Shown: positions 7,753-15,643 of the stretch, in pieces
How positions within the stretch are numbered: position 1 is the stretch's first letter
Layout: every line of letters starts with the position of its first letter
Origin: Amycolatopsis sp. cg9
Lineage (GTDB): Bacteria; Actinomycetota; Actinomycetes; Mycobacteriales; Pseudonocardiaceae
Length of the DNA stretch: 64,000 nt
Direction: 5' to 3'
NCBI RefSeq assembly: GCF_041346945.1
Contig: NZ_CP166850.1
Location: forward strand, 4,813,501 to 4,877,500
Translations under genes and position numbers: made by a program
Notes under the pieces: generated by a model
Seen by the model: only the letters and a program-made list of their open reading frames with translations
Database searches by the model: none
Told to the model about the DNA's origin: nothing

Positions 7753-9137
7753 CCGACTTCATCGCGATCCTCTACATCATCGCGTTCGCCCTCTTCATCT
7801 ACGGCCTGATGGGCCTCACCGGCCCGCGCACCGCCGTCCGCGGCAACTGGATCGCCGCGGTCGGCATGGGCATCGCCGTCATCGCCACCCTGCTCACCCC
7901 CGGGATGGGCAACTGGGTGCTCATCGCCCTCGGCGTCGGGATCGGCGTGGTCGTCGGCGTCCCGTCGGCGCGCAAGGTCAAGATGACCGCGATGCCGCAG
8001 ATGGTGGCGCTGTTCAACGGCGTCGGCGGCGGCGCGGTCGCGCTCATCGCGTGGGTCGAGTTCAACTCCACCGGCGGCTACGCGCACGAACCGGCGTACA
8101 TCGCGATCGCGTCGCTGTTCGCCGCGATCATCGGGTCGATCTCCTTCTGGGGCTCGAACGTCGCGTTCGGCAAGCTCCAAGAACTGATCAGCGGCCGCCC
8201 GATCACCCTGGGCAAGCTGCAGCAGCCGGTCAACGCGCTGCTCCTGCTGGCCGCGCTCGGCTGCGCGGTGGCCATCATCGCCGGCGGCGACTCCTGGCTG
8301 CTGATCGTCGGGCTGCTGGTCGCCTCCGGCGTCCTCGGCCTCACGGTCGTGCTGCCGATCGGTGGCGCGGACATGCCGGTCGTCATCTCACTGCTCAACG
8401 CCTTCACCGGGCTTTCGGCCGCGGCGATGGGCCTGGCGCTGGACAACACCGCGCTGATCGTGGCCGGCATGATCGTCGGCGCGTCCGGCTCGATCCTGAC
8501 CAACCTGATGGCCAAGGCGATGAACCGGTCCATCCCGGCGATCGTCGCGGGCGGCTTCGGCGGTGGTCCGGCGATCTCGGCCGGCGGGGGTGCCAAGGAG
8601 GAGCGCCCGGTGCGCTCGACCAGCGCGGCCGACACCGCGATCCAGATGGCCTACGCCAGCAAGGTCGTCGTGGTGCCCGGCTACGGCATGGCCGTCGCGC
8701 AGGCGCAGCACACCGTCCGCGAAATGGCGAAGCTGCTGGAGAAGAAGGGCATCACGGTCGCCTACGCGATCCACCCGGTCGCCGGCCGGATGCCCGGGCA
8801 CATGAACGTGCTGCTCGCCGAGGCCGACGTGCCGTACGAGCAGCTCAAGGAGATGGACGAGATCAACTCCGAGTTCGCCCAGACCGACGTCGCGCTCGTG
8901 ATCGGCGCGAACGACGTCACGAACCCGGCCGCGCAGACCGACCCGAGCTCGCCGATCTACGGGATGCCGATCCTCAAGGTCAACGAAAGCCGGTCCGTGA
9001 TCGTCTTGAAACGCGGCATGGCGTCCGGCTTCGCGGGCATCGACAACGACCTGTTCTACGATCCGAAGACCAGCATGCTCTTCGGGGACGCCAAGTCGTC
9101 GGTGGGCGAGATCGTGGAGGAACTCAAGGCGCTATGA
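7749..9137 (+). CDS. pntB: NAD(P) transhydrogenase, subunit beta
   Basis: A 462-residue protein: about eight membrane helices in residues 1-280, then a soluble NADP(H)-binding domain whose fingerprint GYGMAVAQAQHTVREMA starts near residue 312. The late motif GANDVTNPAAQ is also present. It completes the proton-driven transfer of hydride from NADH to NADP+, giving NADPH for the fatty acid synthesis encoded nearby. The stop overlaps the start of the lipoate ligase gene (ATGA). Confidence 0.95.
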   Translation: MTDFIAILYIIAFALFIYGLMGLTGPRTAVRGNWIAAVGMGIAVIATLLTPGMGNWVLIALGVGIGVVVGVPSARKVKMTAMPQMVALFNGVGGGAVALIAWVEFNSTGGYAHEPAYIAIASLFAAIIGSISFWGSNVAFGKLQELISGRPITLGKLQQPVNALLLLAALGCAVAIIAGGDSWLLIVGLLVASGVLGLTVVLPIGGADMPVVISLLNAFTGLSAAAMGLALDNTALIVAGMIVGASGSILTNLMAKAMNRSIPAIVAGGFGGGPAISAGGGAKEERPVRSTSAADTAIQMAYASKVVVVPGYGMAVAQAQHTVREMAKLLEKKGITVAYAIHPVAGRMPGHMNVLLAEADVPYEQLKEMDEINSEFAQTDVALVIGANDVTNPAAQTDPSSPIYGMPILKVNESRSVIVLKRGMASGFAGIDNDLFYDPKTSMLFGDAKSSVGEIVEELKAL

Positions 9138-9865
9138 CGACCGGGTCGGATGTGCGTGCCGCGTTCACCGACCCCGCCGAGAACCTCGCGTTCGACGAAG
9201 CGCTCCTCCGGGTTGCGCCCGAGTCACCGGTGCTGTGGCTCTGGCGCAACCCGGTTTGCGTCGTGGTGGGGCGCGGGCAGCGGATCGCTCGCGAGGTGCG
9301 CGTCGAGGAGTGCGCCCGTGACGGCGTTCCGGTGCTGCGGCGGGCCAGCGGCGGCGGCACCGTGTTCCACGACCCGGGCAACCTGAACGTGACCTTGGTG
9401 CTGCCCGGCCCGGCCGACCGGCCCCTGGAGGCGCTCGGCCAGGTGATGAGCGCCGCCGTCGACCAGCTCGGCCTGGTGCCGCGGATCGGCGACCGCGGGC
9501 TGTTCGTCGGCGACGCGAAACTGTGCGGGTTCGCCGTCTTCCGCACGAAGACCGGGCTGCTGGCCCACTCGACGCTGCTGGTCGAGACGTCGGCCGCGCT
9601 GGTCGGCCGCTACCTGACGAGCGCGCCGCCGGACCCGCGGCCGCTCGACTCGCACCGCAGCCCGGTGGCGTCGCTGGCCGAGCACGGCATCCGGCCCGGC
9701 TTCCCGGCGGTCGAGGCCGCGGTGCGGGCGGCGGCGTCGCAGATCCTCGGGACCTTCGTGCCGCGCCCGCCGACTTCGGCCGAACGGGACCGGCAGCGCG
9801 CGCTGCTGCACACCCGCTACCACTACCCGTTGTGGCACGCGGACGGCGCCCAGCGCGCGGCCTGA
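9134..9865 (+). CDS. lplA: Lipoate-protein ligase A family protein
   Basis: A 243-residue member of the biotin/lipoate ligase superfamily. The lipoyl-adenylate motif RRASGGGTVFHD (about residues 69-80) and the lysine segment GDAKLCGFA (about 125) are present; the small C-terminal accessory domain of E. coli LplA seems absent. It should attach lipoate or octanoate to lipoyl domains of 2-oxoacid dehydrogenases. Translational coupling to pntB by an ATGA overlap is unusual and ties NADPH supply to dehydrogenase maturation. Relaxed substrate use, or octanoyl transfer, cannot be excluded. Confidence 0.85.
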   Translation: MTTGSDVRAAFTDPAENLAFDEALLRVAPESPVLWLWRNPVCVVVGRGQRIAREVRVEECARDGVPVLRRASGGGTVFHDPGNLNVTLVLPGPADRPLEALGQVMSAAVDQLGLVPRIGDRGLFVGDAKLCGFAVFRTKTGLLAHSTLLVETSAALVGRYLTSAPPDPRPLDSHRSPVASLAEHGIRPGFPAVEAAVRAAASQILGTFVPRPPTSAERDRQRALLHTRYHYPLWHADGAQRAA

Positions 9866-9894
9866 CTCCCGGACCGCCGTTGTCTACTGTGGAC

Positions 9895-10323
9895 TTACTC
9901 GGCGGCCGAGAACGTGACGCCGGGCACCTTGCGCGTCGTCGCCCGCGTGGTCTTCTTCGGCTCCGCCGTCTTCCGGGCACGGGTGGTCTTCGCCGGCTCG
10001 GCGTTCGCCGCGGCCGGCTTCGCTTTGGCGGCGGCCTTCGGCGCGGCCTTGGTGGTCGTCGCCTTCGTGGTCTTGGTGGCCGTCTTCGCCACGGCCTTCG
10101 CGCGCGGCCGCTTCGCGCCCGGCACGATCCGCGGGCGGCGCTTGCGGCCCCCGGTGCGGCGCCCGGCGTCGGCGTAGCGCTGCAGGAGCTCGCGCAGCGC
10201 GTCGGCGTTGGCGAAGGAGAGGTCGATGTCGTACTCGATGCCGTCCAGCCCGAACCCGACCGTCTCCGCGGCGGCCTCGCCGGTCAGATCGTCCAGCACC
10301 CGCACAGCCGTGTTCTTGGCCAC
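9895..10323 (-). CDS. Lsr2-like protein with a histone-H1-like basic tail
   Basis: A 142-residue protein. Residues 1-55 match the N-terminal Lsr2 oligomerisation domain (VRVLDDLTGEAAAETVGFGLDG, then an amphipathic helix near ALRELLQRYADAGRR). Instead of the normal Lsr2 C-terminal DNA-binding domain with an RGR motif, residues 57-142 are a Lys/Ala/Thr-rich tail with repeated KTTKATTTKAAPKAAAK-type runs ending VPGVTFSAAE. It probably binds and bridges DNA non-specifically as a nucleoid protein. The GTG start at 10323 has GGAGG five bases upstream. Normal Lsr2 is about 110 residues. Confidence 0.8.
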   Translation of the reverse strand: MAKNTAVRVLDDLTGEAAAETVGFGLDGIEYDIDLSFANADALRELLQRYADAGRRTGGRKRRPRIVPGAKRPRAKAVAKTATKTTKATTTKAAPKAAAKAKPAAANAEPAKTTRARKTAEPKKTTRATTRKVPGVTFSAAE

Positions 10324-10452
10324 GACAACCTCCCGTGCTCTTCGGGCGCACCGGGTCGACGGCACCCGGTGCCGCCGATAGACCTTGCAGCTTCTCCGGA
10401 CGAGGATAACCGTTGGCTTGCGCGATCCCGCGCGGTGGTGTGCGCTGAACCC

Positions 10453-11847
10453 ATGGCTGCACAGACTTTTGACGTAGTGGTGATCGGCGCGGGTCCGGTG
10501 GGGGAGGTGGCCGCCGAACGGGCGGCCCGCGGCGGGCTGAAGGTCGCCCTCGTCGAGCACGAACGCTTCGGCGGCGAGTGCTCGTACTGGGCCTGCATCC
10601 CGAGCAAGGCGTTGCTGCGGCCGGGAAATCTCCTCGCCGCCGCCAAGCGCGTGCCCGGCGTGCCGGTCGGCGACCGGATCGACCCGGCGGCCGTCTTCGC
10701 GCGCCGTGACTGGTTCACCGGCAAGGGCGACGACTCGGGACAGGTCGACTGGGCGCGCGGCGCGGGCATCGAACCGGTCCGCGGGCGCGGCGTGATCACC
10801 GGTGAGCGGGAGGTGACCGTCGGCGGCGACCGCGTGCTGACCGCGCAGCACGCGGTGATCGTGTGCACGGGCAGCGTGCCGAACACGCCGAAGATCCCGG
10901 GTCTCGACACGATCCGGCCGTGGGGTTCGCGCGAAGCGACGTCGGCGGAGTCGGTGCCGGCCCGGCTCGGCGTCCTCGGCGGTGGCGTGGTCGGCGTCGA
11001 AATGGCGCAGGCGTTCGCTTCGCTCGGCTCGGAAGTCCACCTGGTGATCACCGGTGAGCGCCCGCTGCCGCGCAACGCGCACTTCGCCGGCGACCTCGTG
11101 CTGCACGGCCTGCGCGAAGCCGGGGTCTTCGTCCACACCGAGTCGGGTGTCGAGCGGGTCGCCGCGGGGGCGTCCGGCACCGAACTGACCTTGAAGGACG
11201 GCGAGATGGTCGTCGTCGACGAGTTCCTGGTGGCGACCGGGCGCCGTCCCGCGACCGCCGGCATCGGCCTGGAGGCGCTCGGCCTGGAAGCCGGCTCCGC
11301 GCTGACGGTCGACGACACCGGCCGGGTGTCCGCAGTGGACGGTGGCTGGCTGTTCGCGGCGGGCGACGTCACCGGCCGCGCCCCGCTGACCCACCAGGGC
11401 AAGTACGGCGCCCGCGCGGCCGGCGACACGGTGGCGGCGCTGGCCGCCGGTACCGAGGTCTCCGCCGAGCCGTGGAGCCGCTTCACCGCGACGGCCGACC
11501 ACCACGCCGTGCCGCAGGTGGTGTTCACCGACCCGGAGGTCGCGGCGGTCGGCCTGGCGGACGCGCGGCCGGGGTCGGCCGACCGGGTCGTCGACATCGA
11601 CATCGCGGTGGCGGGTTCGTCGCTGCACGCGGACGGCTACACCGGCAAGGCCCGGATCGTGGTCGACACCGAGCGGAACGTGCTGCTCGGCGTGACGTTC
11701 GTCGGCCAGGACGTCTCGGAGCTGGTGCACTCGGCGACCATCGCGATCGTCGGGGAGGTGCCGCTCGACCGGCTGTGGCACGCGGTGCCGTCGTTCCCGA
11801 CGATCAGCGAGGTGTGGTTGCGGCTGCTCGAGGCCTACGGGCTCTGA
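10453..11847 (+). CDS. NAD(P)/FAD-dependent disulfide oxidoreductase, dihydrolipoamide-dehydrogenase-like
   Basis: A 464-residue class I flavin disulfide reductase. The FAD motif VVVIGAGPVGEVAAERAA lies at residues 8-25, the redox-active pair at GECSYWACIPSK (CX4C, about residues 42-47), and the NAD(P) motif LGGGVVGVEMAQ near 176. The dimerisation domain ends PSFPTISEVWLR: the family His of the His-Glu dyad (HPTxSE) is replaced by Phe, so classical lipoamide or glutathione turnover is doubtful. No ribosome site precedes the ATG. It is divergent from the Lsr2-like gene. Confidence 0.8.
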   Translation: MAAQTFDVVVIGAGPVGEVAAERAARGGLKVALVEHERFGGECSYWACIPSKALLRPGNLLAAAKRVPGVPVGDRIDPAAVFARRDWFTGKGDDSGQVDWARGAGIEPVRGRGVITGEREVTVGGDRVLTAQHAVIVCTGSVPNTPKIPGLDTIRPWGSREATSAESVPARLGVLGGGVVGVEMAQAFASLGSEVHLVITGERPLPRNAHFAGDLVLHGLREAGVFVHTESGVERVAAGASGTELTLKDGEMVVVDEFLVATGRRPATAGIGLEALGLEAGSALTVDDTGRVSAVDGGWLFAAGDVTGRAPLTHQGKYGARAAGDTVAALAAGTEVSAEPWSRFTATADHHAVPQVVFTDPEVAAVGLADARPGSADRVVDIDIAVAGSSLHADGYTGKARIVVDTERNVLLGVTFVGQDVSELVHSATIAIVGEVPLDRLWHAVPSFPTISEVWLRLLEAYGL

Positions 11848-11848
11848 C

Positions 11849-14197
11849 TCACTGCGTGGGCAGGTCCAGCGCCGCCTTCGCGGCGCGGGTGAGGCCGGGA
11901 TCGTCCGGAGTGGACGGTCCCGGCGCCCAGACGGCCTGCACCAGCCGCACGGACGTGCCTTCGACCTTCGACGCGTAGGCGGCGTTCTCGAACCTCGGCA
12001 GGGCGGTTTCGCCCCACTTGCCGGTCTCGGTGGCGAGGTCGAGGATCCCGCCCCCGCCCGGCGTGTCCGCGACGGCCTTGAAAGCGGCCGCCTGCGCGGC
12101 GTCGGGGAATTCGACGATCCCGACGGTGACGGCCCCGGGCCGCCCGTCGACGGTGGTGGCGTAGCTGGCGCGCCGCACCCCGGAGCAGCTGGTCTGTTGC
12201 AAGCTGGCCTGGGCGTCCCCGAAGGCGTGCGACGCACACCGCTGGTCGGCGTCGGCGGCGCGCAAGGCGAACTGCAGGCTCTGCGCGGGAGCGGCACTCG
12301 TCGCACTGGCGGGCGGCGGCTGGGTGGCGGGCGTGGGCGGCCCGGTCGGCGCGGCGGCGGTGTCGTCCCCGGTGGTGGCAACGGCGATCGCGGCGACGAC
12401 CAGCAGGACGAGCAGGCCGATGGCGCCGAGGGGAAGCCACCGGACGGTGCGGGAGCTGCCCTCGGGCTCCGGCCGGGGCCGGGGGAACGGCTGGGGAGCG
12501 GCCGGCTGGATCGGCTGCCGGGCCGGGGGCTGCGGTGGGGGTGCGGCTCGCTCCGGGCGCGGTGTGGTGGGGAAGCGTTCGGTGCGCGCGGCGTCCGGTT
12601 CGAGGGTTTCGGTGCGTTCGGTGTCCGTGGTGGACGGTCCGGGCTCACTCGAGTGGGTGGACCTCGGTGCTTCGGTGCCGGGGAAGGCCGGTGGCGCTGG
12701 GAGGACTTCGGTGCGTTCGGTCTCCGGGGTCGGTGCGACCTGGGGGAGCGAGATTTCGGCGGCGAGGGGAAGTTTTGGCTCCGGTGCGGGGGTGGCAGGT
12801 GCGGAATCGGTGGCTGCCGGACGTTCGGGCTGCGGTGCGGGCCCGGTTCCCGCTGGGGTGGGCTCGGCGGATGCGGCGGCGGCCGGAAGGTCCGCTTCCG
12901 GTGCGGGCTCGGTTTCCGCGGGTGGTTGCACGGCGGGTGCGGCTGCGGAGGTTGCGGGAAGGTCCGGCACGCGCCCGGTTGCCGCGGGCGGCTGTTCGGC
13001 GGGCGTGGTTTCGGAGGTTGCGGGAGGGTTCGGCTCCGGCGCGGGCCCGGTTGCCTCGGACGGTCGCGCGGCGGTGAGCTCGGCGGGTGCGATTGCCGCG
13101 GGTGGCTCCGCTGTGGCGGGCTTGGCGGGTGCGGGTGGCTCCGCTGTGGCGGGCTTGGCGGGTGCGGGTGGCTCCGCTGTGGCGGGCTTGGCGGGTGCGG
13201 GTGGCTCCGCTGTGGCGGGCTTGGCGGGTGCGGGTGGCTCCGCTGTGGCGGGCTTGGCGGGTGCGGGTGGCTCCGCTGTGGCGGGCGCGGATTCCGTGGG
13301 TGGTTCCGCTGCCGTGGTGTCGGTGGGTGCCGGCTCGGCGGTGTGGGGGAGTTCGGGCTGTGGTGCGGCTTCCGCGGGCGGTTCCGCTACCGTCGCCCCG
13401 GCGGGGGCGCGTTCGGGCTCGGCAGGAGGCTCCGCAACCGGTTTCGGGTGGGGTGGGACCGGGGTCTCGGTCCGCCAGTCGGATCCACCGGCTGGTGCCG
13501 AAGCAGCAGCTGCCGCCGAAGCCGGGGAAGTCGCTGCCTGGGCCGGGACCTCCGGGCCGCTGTCCCAAAGGGACTCCGGGGGCGAGTCGTCCGTGAAGCG
13601 GCTGAAGCCTTCGCCCACCAGGATGTCGTCGGAAAACTCCGGGGCGTCCGGGGCCAGGCCGCGGATCAGCGCGCGTACCTGGTCCACCGAGCGGGGCCGG
13701 TGGGCCGTTGCCAGTGAAACCGTCGCCGCGAGCATCGTCGTCGGGGTCGGGTGCAGGACCCGGACCGGGCCGGCCAGGTCGCCCGCCGGCTGGTCGACCG
13801 TCTCCACGTACGGGCCCACCGCGATGATCGTGCCCACCGGGGCCGTGCCCGGGACCAGGGCGGCGATCTTGCGCTCGCACGCCTGGGAGACGTCGAGGGC
13901 CTCGGTCGCCGGGTTGACCGCGTCGTCGTCGGCGACCAGGGGCCAGCCGTCCGCTCGCCATTCGGCTCCCAGCGGGGCTTCCAGGCGCAGGGCGGGGTCC
14001 GGGAGGTCGACGCCGATGACGATGATCACGCCGTGTGGCAGGAGGACCACGGCCTCGATCGGGCGGTCCGCAACCGCGCCGACACCGATCAGGGCGATGC
14101 CGCCGATCACGGTGCTGCCGCGGCCGAGGGATGCCAGTGCCGCCCGGATGTCGTCGGCCACCCGGGACTGCTGCCGCTCCAGGCGCACCAGTCGCAC
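11849..14197 (-). CDS. Large Pro/Ala-rich single-pass membrane protein with internal tandem repeat
   Basis: A 782-residue protein I cannot assign to a named family. Residues 1-200 form a globular cytoplasmic domain. Residues 220-580 are a low-complexity Pro/Ala/Glu/Thr region holding five perfect copies of the 11-residue unit PATAEPPAPAK. A membrane helix follows at about 583-607 (WLPLGAIGLLVLLVVAAIAV), then a roughly 170-residue extracytoplasmic domain with two Cys. The GTG at 14197 is preferred because GGGAGGG (14204-14210) lies six bases upstream; ATG codons at 14257 and 14230 lack such a site. The layout suggests a wall-spanning sensor or anchor, by inference only. Confidence 0.7.
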   Translation of the reverse strand: MRLVRLERQQSRVADDIRAALASLGRGSTVIGGIALIGVGAVADRPIEAVVLLPHGVIIVIGVDLPDPALRLEAPLGAEWRADGWPLVADDDAVNPATEALDVSQACERKIAALVPGTAPVGTIIAVGPYVETVDQPAGDLAGPVRVLHPTPTTMLAATVSLATAHRPRSVDQVRALIRGLAPDAPEFSDDILVGEGFSRFTDDSPPESLWDSGPEVPAQAATSPASAAAAASAPAGGSDWRTETPVPPHPKPVAEPPAEPERAPAGATVAEPPAEAAPQPELPHTAEPAPTDTTAAEPPTESAPATAEPPAPAKPATAEPPAPAKPATAEPPAPAKPATAEPPAPAKPATAEPPAPAKPATAEPPAAIAPAELTAARPSEATGPAPEPNPPATSETTPAEQPPAATGRVPDLPATSAAAPAVQPPAETEPAPEADLPAAAASAEPTPAGTGPAPQPERPAATDSAPATPAPEPKLPLAAEISLPQVAPTPETERTEVLPAPPAFPGTEAPRSTHSSEPGPSTTDTERTETLEPDAARTERFPTTPRPERAAPPPQPPARQPIQPAAPQPFPRPRPEPEGSSRTVRWLPLGAIGLLVLLVVAAIAVATTGDDTAAAPTGPPTPATQPPPASATSAAPAQSLQFALRAADADQRCASHAFGDAQASLQQTSCSGVRRASYATTVDGRPGAVTVGIVEFPDAAQAAAFKAVADTPGGGGILDLATETGKWGETALPRFENAAYASKVEGTSVRLVQAVWAPGPSTPDDPGLTRAAKAALDLPTQ
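13104..13286. repeat. 33-bp tandem repeat (minisatellite) inside the Pro/Ala-rich gene
   Basis: Five identical 33-base units run from 13104 to 13268, followed by 18 bases of a sixth unit to 13286. Each unit encodes the 11-residue block PATAEPPAPAK on the minus strand. Identity at the DNA level, including third positions, points to recent expansion by slippage or unequal recombination. Confidence 0.95.
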
Positions 14198-14469
14198 CGA
14201 AAACCCTCCCTGCTCGTCGTTCCGGGTCATCACGCTAGCGCGCGTGGCCGTATCCATCGTGCGACACGGGGACGACGCGGCCGCGTGCCCTCCGAAAGTG
14301 GTGCCCCGGGTGACTTGTGGTGTTCATGTGGCCAAACAGCACGGTTGGGGTGCAGAATGTGCTACAACGCATCGGAGGCGGTATTCGGGAGCCGCGCTGA
14401 AGCCGTTCCGCAGCTCGAGTCAGGGCGTAGGGGAAGACGTCCCTCGTCGAGCAACAAGCGGAGGTAGCA

Positions 14470-14973
14470 GTGAGCACCCGTGGCAGCACCCGAGGTGTGG
14501 TGTACGTCCACTCGTCGCCGTCTGCGGTGTGTCCGCACGTCGAGTGGGCCATTTCGGGCACCCTGGGTGCCCGCGTTGACCTGAAGTGGACGGCGCAGCC
14601 GGCCAGTCCGGGTCAGCTTCGCGCCGAATGCGGTTGGCGCGCGCCCGCGGGCACCGGCGCCAAACTGGCGTCCGCCCTCAAGGCGTGGCCGATGATCCGG
14701 TTCGAAGTCACCGAAGAGCCCAGCGCGGGCGTCGACGGCGAACGGTACTGCTTCGCGCCCGGCCTCGGCCTGTGGCACGGCCGGACCAGTGCCAACGGCG
14801 ACATCGTGGTGGGCGAAGACCAGCTGCGCGCCCTCGTCGCCATGACCCGCGGGGGTGAGTCCCTCGCGCACAAGCTCGACGAACTCCTCGCCGCGAGCTG
14901 GGACGAGGCGCTCGAACCCTTCCGCCACGCCGGCGACGGCGCTCCGGTGACCTGGCTGCACCAGGTCGGCTAG
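14470..14973 (+). CDS. DUF3145 domain protein
   Basis: A 167-residue protein with the DUF3145 N-terminal signature TRGVVYVHSSPSAVCPHVEW. The family is confined to actinobacteria, and I recall it sitting beside the fatty acid synthase genes in Streptomyces, as it does here. Its function is unknown. The GTG start at 14470 follows GCGGAGG with good spacing. It is divergent from the Pro/Ala-rich gene, with about 270 bases between the two starts. Confidence 0.88.
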   Translation: MSTRGSTRGVVYVHSSPSAVCPHVEWAISGTLGARVDLKWTAQPASPGQLRAECGWRAPAGTGAKLASALKAWPMIRFEVTEEPSAGVDGERYCFAPGLGLWHGRTSANGDIVVGEDQLRALVAMTRGGESLAHKLDELLAASWDEALEPFRHAGDGAPVTWLHQVG

Positions 14974-15004
14974 CCGCGGGACGGGGGCCCGGTACGCTCA
15001 CGGC

Positions 15005-15598
15005 GTGACCACCCCCGCCCCCAGCTCTCGCCAGCGCTGGCTGGTGCCCGTCGTGGTCGTGGTGCTGTCCGTGACCGTCGGGGCCGGCCTGCTCGCGCGC
15101 GAGCTCTACCGCCGTCCGGACCAGCCCGCCGACGACACGTCCGCCGCGGTCTCGACGCCGTCGACGTCGGGCAGCGGCGAGCCGGCCGCCGCGGACGCCG
15201 TGCGGATGACCGACGACGCGCGGGCCCACCCGCAGGCCGACGCCGTCCGCCGGGTCATCGAGACGTACTTCTCGGCCATCAACACCAAGCAGTACCAGCA
15301 GTGGACGAGCGTGGTCAGCGCGCAGCGGGTGGCCGAGCAGTCGCTCACGACCTGGAAGAACGGCGTCCGGACCACAAAGGACAGGGACGCCGTCGTCTAC
15401 CGGATCGAGCGCGGCTCCGGCTCGTCGCTGCGGGTCCTGGTCGGGTTCACCAGCGTGCAGAACCCCGAGGACGCCCCGCCGTTCTTCCAGGAGCCCTGCA
15501 TCAAGTGGCGGCTGGTGCTGCCGATGGTCGTCGAGCAGGCCGCGCTGAAGATCGATTCGATCGACAAGGGCCCGCCACCCGAACACGAAAAATGCTGA
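15005..15598 (+). CDS. Membrane-anchored hypothetical protein with NTF2-like outer domain
   Basis: A 197-residue protein with a short cytoplasmic start, one membrane helix (about residues 12-32, WLVPVVVVVLSVTVGAGLL), a Ser/Thr/Pro linker, and an outer domain from about 70 onward. The segment VRRVIETYFSAINTKQYQQWTSVV resembles the first helix of NTF2-like or Mce-associated proteins. It is probably tethered to the outer membrane face; its role is unknown. It follows DUF3145 by 31 bases on the same strand and ends at a strong terminator. Confidence 0.75.
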   Translation: MTTPAPSSRQRWLVPVVVVVLSVTVGAGLLARELYRRPDQPADDTSAAVSTPSTSGSGEPAAADAVRMTDDARAHPQADAVRRVIETYFSAINTKQYQQWTSVVSAQRVAEQSLTTWKNGVRTTKDRDAVVYRIERGSGSSLRVLVGFTSVQNPEDAPPFFQEPCIKWRLVLPMVVEQAALKIDSIDKGPPPEHEKC

Positions 15599-15600
15599 TG

Positions 15601-15634
15601 AAAAAGGGGCCCGGCCGAAGCCGGGCCCCTTTTT
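15601..15634. terminator. Bidirectional intrinsic terminator
   Basis: A perfect 15-base stem (15601-15615 with 15620-15634) with a CGAA loop. It has A5 on the left and T5 on the right, so it can stop both the rightward transcript ending at 15598 and the leftward FAS operon ending at 15644. Confidence 0.95.
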
Positions 15635-15643
15635 CCGCGTCCG

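Noticed and set aside
9895..12648. A 917-codon minus-strand frame ending in the Lsr2-like protein
   Set aside because: Only the last 142 codons show protein character and have a ribosome site. The rest is antisense to the flavin oxidoreductase gene.
13104..13286. Tandem repeat considered as a CRISPR array
   Set aside because: The 33-base units are contiguous with no spacers and lie in frame inside a gene; no cas genes are nearby.
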